DNA of 64,000 bases, taken from contig NHZP01000056.1 in assembly GCA_003313425.1 (NCBI GenBank), positions 62,001 to 126,000 on the forward strand, written 5' to 3'. The notes beneath the pieces are model-generated. The model saw only the letters and a list, made by a program, of their open reading frames with translations. It did not search any database and was not told the DNA's origin. The position numbers and the translations under genes are program-made. Position 1 is the first letter of the stretch, and each line of letters opens with the position of its first letter. Of the stretch, positions 22,390 through 33,700 are shown piece by piece. Source of the stretch: Pseudopyrenochaeta lycopersici. Taxonomy: Eukaryota; Ascomycota; Dothideomycetes; Pleosporales; Pseudopyrenochaetaceae.

Positions 22390-23121
22390 CAGTGATCGGA
22401 ATGGTCTGGTCTGGTCTAAAGATCAAACCAAGACCAGACCAGCAAGGCCGCCAAGACCGCCAAGAATGAGGCTGAAGTTATATAAGGAAGAAAAGAAATG
22501 TATTATGTTACTATATCAACCATATCGTTGTCATTCTCACTATCCTCGTTGTCGCTGTCATCTTCAGATTGGGGCCTTCCATACCAGGCCCGGAGGAACT
22601 CACACGCCTCAGCAATTCTAGTCGGTTTTGCCGGTTTTGAAAGCATAAAGTCTGATTGGCCAATCGCTTATTCTGAAAACCTCTTTTCATTGGCCGAACA
22701 AAAGCAATGTCACGTGGATTTTGATTAGTCGTAGAGCGGGAAACACCGTGCACTGGCTACTAGGGCTGGATTGACCAATCATGTGCTGCTTGGCGTAGTA
22801 CGTGATACCAGACCGGTCCGACCATTTAGACCAGTCCGACCATGATGTCACGGGACCACGCGACACGCTAGCACGGACACGACGATCCGGAGCGGATCAA
22901 CGCAGAACCGTGATCCTGAAGGGACCACGGACGTGAAACCCTTTTCTCCTTCTTCGTGCTACGTCTTGTATCTAGTCTCGTCCCTAGCTAAGCTAATACT
23001 ATTGCTATTCGTTACTCGAGCATCGCTGCTGAACCAGATCGCAGCCGAACCCTGACACATGATCTCAAAAAATCGTCAGACCAGACCAAGACCAAGTCAG
23101 ACCAGACCATTCCGATCACTG
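22390..23121. mobile_element. hAT-C: non-autonomous hAT-like element
   Basis: Ends read CAGTGATCGGAATGGTCTGG at 22390 and, inverted, at 23121. The subterminal zones repeat GGTCTGGTC/GACCAGACC many times, including an internal cluster at about 22809-22845. No transposase frame is present in the 732 bp. Flanking 8-mers do not match. CAGTG ends and subterminal arrays resemble the other hAT elements here. It abuts the truncated hydrolase gene. Confidence 0.7.
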
Positions 23122-23787
23122 GCAACAAGGAAAGCCCGCGGTGGGTCAACTGGCTCGAGGAAGAAAGCATGCTGCCGGTGGTGGCGCCGAACGCCCGCAT
23201 CATGCGATACGGTTACCCGTCGCAGTGGTTCGGCAAAGAGGCAATGCAGCAGAGCGCGTCTACGGTGGCAGAGCGGTTGCTGAGAGCCTTGAAGCGGAAG
23301 AGAAAGGTGCCGACCGTGTTTGGCGGTTGTAGTATGTCTACTTACCTTATCAGGATGTTCCGTTCCGTCCGCTACTGTTTGTGGCGCACTGCTTTGGCGG
23401 GTTGGTCGTGCTCAAGGTGAGGAAGTGGACTGGACCGCGTTGTGACAAGGGCTAAGAGTCATAGGCACTGCTAGAAGCTGAACAGTACCCGAGCGAGTGG
23501 CCTGGAGTGTTCCCATCGACCACCGGTCTGATCTTTTTCGGCACACCGTTTCGCGGCGCGGGAGGCATGAACTACATGGAAATGCTGGAGGCAGCGCGGC
23601 GCGAGTACCACGAGGATCAGGTGCAGCCCACGATAGCTACTTAAAGAAGATGCCGGGCCAGACGAACAAGACGCAAATTGCATGCTTCTACGAGCTTAAG
23701 GCGAGCAACGTGGGAAGGATCGTAGGAAGGCAGGATCGGACGGTAGGCATAAAAGATTGTTATATTGTTTATCTGTGCGATGACTGA
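23122..23787 (+). pseudogene. Alpha/beta-hydrolase fragment (NLR N-terminal lipase-like)
   Basis: Spliced reading on the plus strand has introns 23307-23353 (GTGCCG...TCAG, 47 bp) and 23417-23464 (GTGAGG...CATAG, 48 bp). It gives NARIMRYGYPSQWFG, FVAHCFGGLVVLKALLEA, GLIFFGTPFRGAGG and, after a frameshift at about 23630, QIACFYELKASNVGRIVG. These are hallmarks of the fungal serine-esterase/lipase-like domain found at the N-terminus of many NLR-type and ankyrin proteins. The nucleophile elbow reads HCFGG with Cys where Ser is usual. The 5' end is cut by hAT-C and nothing of a downstream NB-ARC or repeat domain is seen. Confidence 0.7.
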
Positions 23788-23876
23788 GCTTATTGCCCTG
23801 TTTATCGCCTCCCTCATAGATGGATGCCCTAACTGCGATCCTGACCTTCTATATGCAAGACCGTAGTCAACTTTTC

Positions 23877-24353
23877 CTACCCCTCTAGGATACGTTTCAG
23901 CGACTCTAAGCTGCCTTCAAATAAGCCCTGCAATTGAGCCTTAACTTGCTCTGCATCTCCCAAGACCTCTGCCGCATCAGCTCTCCAAATGAACTCCGTC
24001 TCGTTCTTGCTTATGACGTTAAGTTTGTGGCTTCCGCGGATTCCTTTGACTGGCCAGCCTTCCACGTCGTGCACACGAAGCGAAAGAATGTGTTCCTTCA
24101 CATCCCAGATTTCAAGCGTCTCATAGACCACCAACGGCCCTAAGCCCATCTCTCGTGTAGCACCATACGCAGGGCTCTGCGGTCCATCCTCCTTGACGTA
24201 GCAGTAGTCGATACCGGGCATCCATGCCTTGATGGCACCAAAGGAAGAGTGCAATGACCACACCTCTGCAACAGGCCGAGCAATGGTCCTCCTTACTTCA
24301 ACAAGTGGTTTCAACCGCTGACGGCTTTTATAATCGTTAGCAGGAGTTGACAT
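23877..24353 (-). CDS. SRPBCC (polyketide cyclase/START-like) protein
   Basis: 158 codons from the Met in TMSTPANDYK; an upstream Met at 24437 extends the frame but adds a non-conserved sequence. The pattern VEVRRTIARPVAEVWSLHSS, FGAIKAWMPGIDYC, ATREMGLGPLVVYETLEIWD and a long C-terminal helix (LQGLFEGSLESLKRILE) fits the SRPBCC/polyketide_cyc2 hydrophobic-ligand fold. Substrate is unknown. It is the only small enzyme-like gene with no damage between the hydrolase fragment and the hAT-D complex. Confidence 0.75.
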   Translation of the reverse strand: MSTPANDYKSRQRLKPLVEVRRTIARPVAEVWSLHSSFGAIKAWMPGIDYCYVKEDGPQSPAYGATREMGLGPLVVYETLEIWDVKEHILSLRVHDVEGWPVKGIRGSHKLNVISKNETEFIWRADAAEVLGDAEQVKAQLQGLFEGSLESLKRILEG

Positions 24354-24437
24354 AGTTGCCCGCAAGAGAAGGGATGTCTGGAATAATAATCGAACGTAGT
24401 ATTCGGCCGCTAAAATAAAGTGCTTTCTGTCGTTCAA

Positions 24438-25432
24438 AAGCCAACAACCAGGTTACGAGATCGGTCGGTCAGGCGAAAAATCATAGCAAACCAAAGCTGA
24501 GATTGTGATTGTTATAAGGATGCACTACGGACTGCACAATCGGCCCGAGGTTATATGTCACTGTGGTGACTCAACATATGGTAGCGAATCATTTTACGCT
24601 CTGCCATCCATTGCCGTCCAAAGTAAGATCCAGCATGCTTTGAGTGTTCAGCTACTGCGGTTGACACGTCCACTTGCCGAGGGCCGCAAAAACAAAATTG
24701 GCAGTCTTCCGTACGGGCCGGTTCAGCCTATTCCGGGCCCTGCTCGGGAACCTCTTCGGGGCCTTTTCCGAGGCTTATTCGGGGCCCCATTCGGGAGCTT
24801 ATGGGGTACGGATTTTAGTCTGATTCTACCTCCCTCTATGCTTTGGCGCGATTGAGGGGCAACTGTATAGAGAACGCGGCGATTTCTGTACAGAATACTG
24901 GTCACGCGTAGTCAAGCTAGTATACAGACTAAGGGGCCCCTCTATATACGTGATCCCGCCGAGCCTCTAATCCGATTAGGCAGGGGCGTTCTTCATTCCG
25001 CAATAACCCGGAGCCAAAACTTCTGGCACTAAGTCGCCGCAAGGCATATGAAGCGGCCGATGATATGTTAGACATCTATGCAGACATTTAATCACGCTAC
25101 TTGCTACGATATCTACCTGGTGCAGGCGCAACATGCCTTTTCCCGGTTTCAATTATTTCACCTATTGAATCTGATTTCTGATTTCTGATATCACGCTGAC
25201 GATGAACCAGATTGACGAAAGTTATGACAAATTATGCGGGGAGTCGGTCTAAGTGTTCAACGAATGCCGTCCTCCACTATACGGAGTACTAAGTGGAGGC
25301 GCTCTTCTAATTTCTGGGGAGCTGCGGAAGATTCATTGGCCCCCATGAATGGGGTAGCTCTTTAGCATTCGAGGTTAGATATATCCTCGGCCCAAGGTGG
25401 ACATTTAGTCCTCCTGAATTGGTTGCTGGCGG
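24438..25432. other. Intergenic, no gene seen
   Basis: About 1 kb between the SRPBCC gene and hAT-D. It has a GC-rich patch with repeated TTCGGG/TTCCGGG motifs at about 24715-24800 and otherwise no coding frame above 116 codons. Nothing recognisable. Confidence 0.5.
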
Positions 25433-25469
25433 CAGGCTTGTCATCAAATAAATCAAATCAGATTGAAGG

Positions 25470-25540
25470 TTCAATTTGATTTGATTTGATATCACCAAAT
25501 GTTGATTTGATTTGATTTGATTTGATTTGATTTGCCAAGA
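25470..25540. repeat. Subterminal (TTTGA)n array, left end of hAT-D
   Basis: Pentamer GATTT/TTTGA units repeat at 25470-25489 and 25502-25534. A similar array is present inside the opposite end at about 35370-35455. hAT transposases are known to bind short subterminal repeats. Confidence 0.85.
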
Positions 25541-26198
25541 TTTGGATCTATTTGGATATCTGGATCGCTAGTTCTTGGCATTATGATGCTATTTGGATAG
25601 CCCGGTTTTTTTCCCAAGACGATATACATTGAGCTGCTCCTATAATATCCGCTTTGAGCCGGCTTCTTTGAGGTGTAACCATCTGTCCTGTAAGGCTGAA
25701 TATCCGTTCCGGCTCAGAAGACATCGCGGGAATTGAAAAGAGATCCATTGCCATACGGGAGAGAAGTGGATACTGCCGTCTTCGAAGAAGCCAGTACTGA
25801 ATCGGATTATCCACCAAGCAATCGCCTGGGTCGGTAGTGGCCACCCATTCCGCGTACTCGTTGCGTGTAGGCGACGGTGAAGGTGCAGGCTGAGTGCTGA
25901 GCTTCCTAACTGAGGCCATAAAGTCATCTAGGTCGGTTGTGATCTTTGTAACGGTGGGTCGCTCAGGTATAGCATTTTGCTCCACAGGGAGCCTTCGATA
26001 CTCCTCCCACAGCGCTTGTACAGCTGCCTTTCCTCTCGCTAACCAATCAGGATGATCTATCCATTGTGACTCGACGGTTGACCAGCGGAAAGCAGGATGG
26101 AGGACAAGAGCGGCGAGGTAAACAGGGCTGTCCTCGGTGAGGGTGTAGTATTGGTCCATCTTCATCCAGCCAAGGTTGCAGCCAATTCGTAGGTGTGG

Positions 26199-28006
26199 CA
26201 GACTTCTCAATAATAAATAAATAAATATAGAAGCTTTATTTCTATCTATTTATTGTTAAGCCCTAATATTTATATCGATTATTAGCTTATCAATAATTAA
26301 TAATATGAGCCTTGGCATGAATACCTAGCCACCGCTACTAGAGATATCCATAATCTCGTCATCCACAGCCACATAGAGCTTCCTAATCAAGTCATTCTGC
26401 ACCTAATTGCCCAGGCACTCAAGCTTTTTGATAGTCTCTGCCGAGAGACGTGTTCTGTCCTAAGAGATCGTACGCCTTGTGCAAGAGAACACCCGTTCTG
26501 GGTCGTCTGACATAGCCGGCACGCTTAATACTTCAATAGCTATTTAATGTAGGCGAGGATATGCAAGTCTCTGCTCTTCTCGGCACCACCATTTAAGCAG
26601 AGTCTTTGTTTTCATATGTCTTAGTGTAGCATTGACGAACTTTTCGAAATCATCCTCATCTTCAGGCCTATCCAAAACACTCATTGACTGTTTGAGGCGC
26701 TCGTACGTTGATAGTTCGCGTTGCTTCTCGCCCAATATAGTCGCCGATATTGATGTGACAGGCCGATCCTTATACTTTGCCCAATACTGGCGTGCTGCTG
26801 CAAGAGCAGGTTCTCGCCAGTCCTTCTCCCAGTGACGATCAATATACTTCTAGCGCTTCTCAGGATGGAGCAGTAATGCAGTGGCATATATGGGGGTTTT
26901 GTCGCTCTCTTCGTAATACTTAGAGAGCACCCACCAACCCATGTTAATAGAGTTGACCATATGCTTATTATTGGCATATTTGACCTACATTAACGTAAGC
27001 AAGCTAGGCAGAAGGTAGTTCTTATTATTACTTACTTTGGCGTCCTCAAATTGCTTGAATAGAATATCCATATTCGCCAACACTTGATCTATTGATGCCC
27101 ACTCCATCTGTTGCTCTAAAGTTGCTTGATAGAATGGCTGCAGGAACTCGTGGGTCATTTTAAGTACTTGCCAATCATCGTGTGTGAGGATATCATCTTC
27201 CAACTCCTTGTGGTACTGGTTTAAAAATATTGATATAGCACCTTCCTGCTTGATAGCTGCACAAGTAACATAAACTAAGAGTTCCAGCGGGTAATGTTGT
27301 CTATGCTAAGCGCCTTTCCTGCAATGTCTTCCTAAATATCATTATAGATATTCGAACTGCGGATAAATACTGCAATGTTATGGAGTTTACCTATTGCGCT
27401 AATGCTCCGCCAGCCTGTAGCATCGTTGCGTGCCTTTTGCCTGCCTTGACGCTTTTTTTGAGACCTAGAATCCTCTTGAACAAAAATATGATGTTCGTTC
27501 TCAAGATGATAGCGGGCATTGCCTGTTACGTGTGTTAACCAGCCTGGATTGCCACATTTCTTGCAATAGTGGAGTATCTTGCCGTCCCTTGTATGTGGTT
27601 CATCACCTTCGGCTTCTCGAAAGTAGTCCCATGTTGATGTAGCTCTCAATCTTCTTCTCTCTACCACAGGCTATGATAAAGAGGTTTCTGCTTCAGAGGG
27701 TGTAGGGCAACTAATGAAGGCTTGTGAGAAGCTATTAGAGGGTAGGAGGGAGGAAGGGCCTGAAGTTGCGTCGGATTGGGAGAATAAGGACCTTCTGGAG
27801 CTCATTATCGCGTTAGAAAGGATATGCTGTTAATATTTTGACTTGAGATATTGAATTGAAATAAACCCGTGTGCGGAAGGTTCGCTTAATATTGTTAATA
27901 ATTAATAATATATTTATTAATAAGATGAGTATTCTTATCGATATCGTTAAGCTTAACAATAAATATGCGCTTAACAATAAATATATATTTATTACTGAGA
28001 AGTCTG
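26199..28006 (-). mobile_element. hAT-E: internally deleted hAT with perfect duplication
   Basis: Ends CAGACTTCTCARTAATAAAT are inverted at 26199 and 28006. The 8-bp duplication AGGTGTGG is perfect at 26191-26198 and 28007-28014. The subterminal zones are AT-rich with TTAATAAT/AATAAATA repeats. It is 1808 bp and inserted in the hAT-D transposase gene. It is younger than hAT-D. Confidence 0.95.
26544..27667 (-). pseudogene. hAT-E transposase remnant
   Basis: A BED-type finger (CKKCGNPGWLT...LENEHHIF) at about 27560-27480 is followed almost at once by AIGKLHNIAVFIRSS, a motif normally hundreds of residues further on. The region between BED and the middle of the catalytic core is therefore deleted. 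Pieces around DWQVLKMTHEFLQPFYQ (27170) and KWWCREEQRLAYPRLH (26545) follow in broken frames. The dimerisation domain lies in decayed sequence near 26350-26520. The product cannot be active. Confidence 0.75.
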
Positions 28007-29335
28007 AGGTGTGGTTCTTCGTCTCGTTCGTGTTAGGTCTTTGTCTCTTCCAAGTGCTTAAGAAGCCACTCCATTGTTAGCAGAACCTCCCAGATCGCAC
28101 CGAAGTTACCTGGAGTCTATAAGTATAAGTAATACGTAGCTAGATTTAATTCACCTTCTTCAGGTCGGCCTTCCAGGTGCTTGGTAGCTGTCTTCAACGG
28201 CTTCAAGATAGCCAGATACTCTACAATCACCGACCAGTCCTCAGCAGACATCTTATCGTCAACAATCGCCGACTTCTTTCGACTCTTCTTTGGCATCGGC
28301 TTTGTCCCATTATCGGTCCTCCTAGCCACATATTGGTTCCACTCCGTCACTTCTGCTTGGACCATGGTATCAAGTGGGTTCCGAAGCTGGTAGCCCCGCT
28401 CCATCATCGCCTCAGATGAGTTCCAGCGGGTAGCGTTGTCTGTGATGACATCGTAGGTTGTTTTGTCTTCAAGGTTCAAAGCGGTATTCTCAATAAGCTA
28501 GAGCTGGTGGAGCTTGTTAATACGCTAGCCAGCTCTTTGCACCCAGTGAACAATATTGTGTAGCTTGCCAATTGGGCCTTTCGACCTCCAGAGCCTCATC
28601 TCATCTTGAATCTCTTTGTCGGCTTGGCACTCCTCCTCAAAGGCGTCGGCATCCGTGCCAAAGAGTATAGATCGGGCGACGAGGTTAATAATATGCCCGC
28701 AGCAGCGAAGCCGCCGGTGCTGCTTATTGAAACCAAATTCGATACCTAGATCTTCAAGACAAGTGTCGTTATTGTCTGCATTATCCGTAACAAAAGTATC
28801 CGATACGATGCTCAAAGCCAAATTCCTTTATTATTTCATCAACGCGTTCGGCAAGGTTCTCGCCTGTGTGGCGGCCCTCGATTTGCGGAAGGTCTAGAAG
28901 GAATGTACGAAGCTTCCCTTCTTCATCAAGAAAGTGTACGGTAAGGCCGAGCAGGGAAGTAAACTTGCGGGAGGACCAAGTATCAAAGGAGATGTTAATC
29001 CTACTAAGTGAGCGGCCAAGAAGCTCAGTTACGATACCTTTGTGGCTATTAAAGGACCGTACAATCCATTCGCGGATTGTATTATGTGTAGGCAGACTTC
29101 CCGACTCAACAATAGCGCTGTTTGCATATTCCATAATCTCGCGGAAGTACGGACTCTCAAGCTTATTAAATGGGACGCTGTCGCAGGCCACCCAGCGTAT
29201 AAGCAGACTTTGAAAGCGTAGAGGATCGAATGAGGCTATAAAAGCGTTCATCACGGCTTGATCCCTAGGTCGATGAGAGTCCAGATTAGCCAGGTCAAAG
29301 AGAGTGCCTTGTTTCTTTCTCAGCGGTGACATCAG

Positions 29336-29522
29336 TGTAACGGGCTAGGCCTATGTCCGAGGCTGCGCCATCGTGCACAGATATACGGCTCGTGCGGGTG
29401 GCTCGCGCTCGTGAACTTTATAACCTCGCGTGGCACTTAATCCTCCCCTTTTTCTTCCCATCTTGGTTGTAGATAGCATCTGGACTAGATAGCTGGAATC
29501 CAGTTACTAGAGACCGCTCACA
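29336..29522 (+). repeat. 5' LTR
   Basis: 187 bp, TG...CA ends, identical by eye to the 3' LTR. It contains a TATA-like TTTATAA and, 41 bases further on, the sequence that pairs with the primer site just after the LTR. Confidence 0.97.
29417..29423 (+). promoter_or_regulatory. TATA-like element in 5' LTR
   Basis: TTTATAA lies about 41 bp before 29460, the base where the self-complementary primer sequence begins. This fits a transcription start at or next to 29460, so R would begin there. Inferred from spacing only. Confidence 0.5.
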
Positions 29523-29534
29523 TACAACCAAGAT
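29523..29534 (+). promoter_or_regulatory. Primer-binding site, self-priming type
   Basis: TACAACCAAGAT follows the LTR directly. It is a perfect 12-base complement of 29460-29471 (ATCTTGGTTGTA) within the same LTR, near the predicted 5' end of the RNA. Tf1 and related elements prime minus-strand DNA with the first bases of their own mRNA, not with a tRNA. This arrangement matches that mechanism. Confidence 0.75.
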
Positions 29535-29565
29535 CGCACAGCCGCCAAAGACCCGAACCAGCGAT

Positions 29566-30720
29566 ATGCCGGACCCCACCGAAGACGTCAATATGCGGCT
29601 TAATAACATGGACCAATTGGTCCAGCAGTTATTCGCTAAACTCGACGACATAAGCATCAGGCTGGAAACGCAGTCACAGCAGCCACTCAGCACGCCCGAA
29701 TTCACACCACACGCCACTACCGCCCCAACGCCGTCGTCTGAACCCACCCCGGTAACTGCGAAGCCGCGCCTTCCGCACCCCCCCATGTTCGGCGGTAACA
29801 AATCACAATGGCGAGGATGGAAGCTGGAGATGGAAGGCAAGATCGAAGCAGACGCGCAAGCCATCGGGGACCCGAGGACCCAACTACGCTATATTTATGC
29901 GCGTCTCGAAGGAACAGCAAAAGTCAACGTCACTACGTACTATGAGTTAGCAATCAAGCAAGAGTCTCCAAACCCTCACGAACTTCTTAACCGTCTTGAC
30001 CTACTCTACGGCGAGCGCAATCGGAAACAAAAAGCAATCCAGAACCTGCATTCCATCCGCCAGAAAGAAGATGAGACCTTCATATCCTTCTACCCCCGGT
30101 TCGAGAAGGAGATAGCCAACGCTAACGCAGAAGGATGGGATGACGACGCGAAAATATCCTATCTGCGCAACGCGCTTAACAGCAAGATGAAAGACAAGCT
30201 TGTTGACTCCTCAGGAAGCGATGACCACACATACATGGAATTCGTTCAGAAGTGTGCAAGTCTAAGCAACAATATGGAGCTATATGGCCAGTGGACGAAA
30301 AAAGGGGGCACTACCGGAAACGCCCGAACCCTCGTATCGACAGCAACCGCCGGCAGCAATGTTGCCACGCAAGTTGGCCGAGAAGACATGATGGAATGGG
30401 AACCAACGCCACCGATCCCAACACAGGTGAATGCCATTCGCTTCCGCAACAAGGATAATGTAAACGGACACCCGTCGAAGCGTCCGGAGGACCAAGAGCT
30501 ACTTGGGAAGCGGGCAAAGTGGGTTGGTCAGGAAGAGATCGACGCCCGACGCCGCGAAGGACGTTGCCTTCGCTGCGGTCGCAGCCAATGCCGAATAGCA
30601 ACATGCCCGTTAGCAGCCGCTATCCGGCCAACGTACGCCAGCGTCAAAGTCGCATCAAGCGCCGCAGTTACAAGCGCCGCAGTTGAAGACGAGATGGAGG
30701 AAGCAGACGAAGAGCAATAG
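29566..30720 (+). CDS. gag: Gag polyprotein
   Basis: 384 codons from ATG 29566, 43 bp after the LTR. The N-terminus has a coiled-coil-like stretch (MDQLVQQLFAKLDDISIRLE). The middle is a retrotransposon Gag capsid region (WRGWKLEMEGKIEADAQA, QKEDETFISFYPRFEKEIAN). The end carries a zinc-knuckle-like motif CLRCGRSQCRIATC in which the usual His is Cys. It forms the particle and packages the RNA. It ends in TAG at 30718-30720, and the frame stays open after the stop for the 16 codons up to the pol ATG, so gag and pol share one frame. Confidence 0.93.
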   Translation: MPDPTEDVNMRLNNMDQLVQQLFAKLDDISIRLETQSQQPLSTPEFTPHATTAPTPSSEPTPVTAKPRLPHPPMFGGNKSQWRGWKLEMEGKIEADAQAIGDPRTQLRYIYARLEGTAKVNVTTYYELAIKQESPNPHELLNRLDLLYGERNRKQKAIQNLHSIRQKEDETFISFYPRFEKEIANANAEGWDDDAKISYLRNALNSKMKDKLVDSSGSDDHTYMEFVQKCASLSNNMELYGQWTKKGGTTGNARTLVSTATAGSNVATQVGREDMMEWEPTPPIPTQVNAIRFRNKDNVNGHPSKRPEDQELLGKRAKWVGQEEIDARRREGRCLRCGRSQCRIATCPLAAAIRPTYASVKVASSAAVTSAAVEDEMEEADEEQ

Positions 30721-30768
30721 GACCACGCGGCAGCTCAGAGAGAATGGAAAGAGGCAGGAAGAGCAAAG

Positions 30769-33700
30769 ATGGACGGTGACCCCTTTTTAGTGGATGTTAG
30801 ACTTAATGGAACTGACTTTGTTACCGGACTCGTGGATTCAGGCTGCCTTTGCTACTCCGCCATGAGCGAACAACTCTTTCGATCTCTGAGACTGCCATCG
30901 TTGAAGATAGGACCGCGCCGATTAGAAGGAGCCGCGGGGAAGAACGCAGAACCAACGACAATCATAAACACCATTACTTACGCCTCAATCGATATAGATG
31001 GACACCAGCAGGAGCGCGTCTTCTTTTACGTTGTCCCAGGCCTCACGTACGACTTAATCCTCGGAAACCCATGGCTAGAAGATGCTGATGTCACCATCTC
31101 CACAAGACGAGGCTGCTTGGACATTGGCGTGTCGGGCATCCGCGTTTGGAACCGCAAGAAGACGCTCTGTAGGCCATCCCAGTTCAAGGCTGCACAACTC
31201 ATGGCCACCGCGTTTATGGCCGAAGTGAGAAGAAATCGTAGGAAGAACCGACAGGAAGGTATCAATCTTGATACAGGAGTATACGCTGTCTCGATCGCAG
31301 ATATCGAGAAAGCTCTGAAGCCACGCAAACGATCGGACCCTAAGGTCAAACTGCCACCTCACTACCACAAGTGGTTGAAGGCTTTTGATCGGTTCCTGGC
31401 TGAGAAGCTACCACCTCATCGGAAGGGTGTCGATCTGCATATTGAGATTGAGAAAGACCAGAACGGATCCGAAAAGACGATCCCCTGGGGACCTCTTTAT
31501 GGCATGGGCCGAGAAGAGCTACTTGTACTAAGGAAGACACTCACCGAGCTGTTAGACAAGGAGTTTATTCGAGCCAGCAACTCGCCCGCCGCCGCACCAG
31601 TGCTAATGGTCAAGAAGCCCGGAGGAGGAATCCGATTCTGCGTAGACTATCGTGGCCTGAACAACATCACCAAGAAGGACCGCTACCCGCTCCCGTTGTT
31701 CACTGAGACGTTGAGAAATGTGGCGAAAGTGCGATGGTTCACGAAGCTTGACGTCATTGCAGCATTCCACAAGATTCGACTAGCGAAAGGAGAAGAATGG
31801 AAAACAGCCTTCCGGACGAGATACGGATTGTTCGAATGGCGCGTAGTTCCTTTTGGATTAACAGGAGCACCCGCTGCCTTTCAGCGGTATATAAATAGTG
31901 TTCTGCAGGATTACTTGGACGACTTTGTATCTGCATACATCGACGACATCCTGATTTACTCCTCAGGGTCCCTCCAAGACCACCGGCAGAAGGTTGGAAG
32001 AGTCCTTCAACGTCTGATGGACGCCGGACTCCAGATTGATATTGACAAGTGTGAGTTCGAAACTAAGAGAGTCAAATACCTTGGATACATTATTGAGGCA
32101 GAAGTCGGAATACGAGTTGACCCCGACAAGATTGCCGCCATACGTGATTGGGCCACGCCATCGTCCGTGAAGGCCGTACGAGGGTTTATTGGATTCGCCA
32201 ACTTTTACCGAGTTTTTATACCAGAGTTCTCCGATATCGCTGAACCCCTCACTAATCTAACAAGAAAGGACGTCCCCTTCCGATGGGACGAAGCTTGTCT
32301 GGAAGCGTTCGAGAAGATCAAAGAGCTCCTCATCACGGCACCAATATTGGCCCATTTCGACCCAGAGGAGGAGACCTTACTGGAAGCAGATTCGTCAGGA
32401 CACGCGACTGGTGGCCTTCTCCTACAGAAAGGCAAGAGTGGTAACTGGCAACCTGTTGCTTATTACTCAAAGAAACACTCGCCAACGGAAGCCAACTACC
32501 CAATCCATGATAAGGAGCTCCTTGCCATCGTTCGTTGCTTGGAAGCCTGGGAGCCAGAGTTACACATGGTTAAGCACTTCACTGTCTTGACAGATCATAA
32601 GAACCTGAAACACTTCTATACTGAGAGACAGCTATCCGAGAGACAAGTGCGTTGGTCAGAATTCCTCTCAAGGTTCAACTTCACCCTCGAATGGAAACCC
32701 GGAAAGATGATGGGCAAGCCCGACGCATTGTCACGACGAGAACAGGACCTGCCCGCCAACTATGACGACGAACGCCTCCGATCTCGGTTCAAACGGCTCT
32801 TTCAGAATAAGCACCTCAGGAACGCTCAAGTCCTATCGCTCGCCTCATCGTTAACCAATATCGATTTTGCGAAGACTGTACGCCTGTTCGAAGACGACCA
32901 AATGCAAGAACTATGGCATAAGAGTCGACAGCAGGATAAGCTCTACCAAGAGCTCACTACCCTGGTAATACGCAAAGAGAGAAACCTTCCAGTAGATCTG
33001 CAGAAAGAGAAATCCGTAAGCATGGCGGAATGCTCCGTGGACGAGAGAGGTTTGCTACGATTTCGAGGAAGGATCTGGATCCCAAATTGCGAACCACTAC
33101 GCACCCAGATCATTCAAAATATCCACGACTCGCATATTACTGGACACCCTGGGAGAGATCTCACCTACGCAATCTTATCAAGGCAGTTCTTTTGGTCGGG
33201 TGCTGCGAGTGACGTGCGACAATTTGTTCGAAACTGCGAAGTGTGCGGGAGAAACCCTATATGGAGGGAGACAAAGAAGGGCCTCCTCAAGCCGATGCCA
33301 ATACCCGAACGTATCTGGGGGGAAATCTCTATCGACTTTATCACCGACTTGCCGTCATCAGGACGAAACAACGCTTCGAGCTGCATGGTTGTGACAGATC
33401 GGCTTACGAAAGGAGTGGAACTAGAGAGCATGCACGATCTCTCTGCCGAAGCAGTTGCACAAAGGCTCTTTGAGCGCCACTACCCGGTCCATGGCATCCC
33501 AACCGCAATCACGAGCGATAGAGGTCCTCAATTTGTCAGCGATCTATGGAGATATTTTTGCAGGCTCCTGAATATTGAACAGCGTCTATCGACTGCTTAT
33601 CATCCGCAGACCGACGGCGCCACCGAACGGATGAACCAGGAGATTGAGAAAATGATTCGCATTTGGGCAACATACACACAGGAGAACTGGTCGACACTCT

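Noticed and set aside
25470..25540. Possible CRISPR-like or minisatellite array
   Set aside because: Pentamer units without spacers, located in both hAT-D ends; explained as subterminal repeats in a eukaryotic element.
29418..29864. 148-codon minus-strand frame over LTR and gag
   Set aside because: Shadow of gag in antisense; Cys/Ser-rich nonsense composition and crosses the LTR border.
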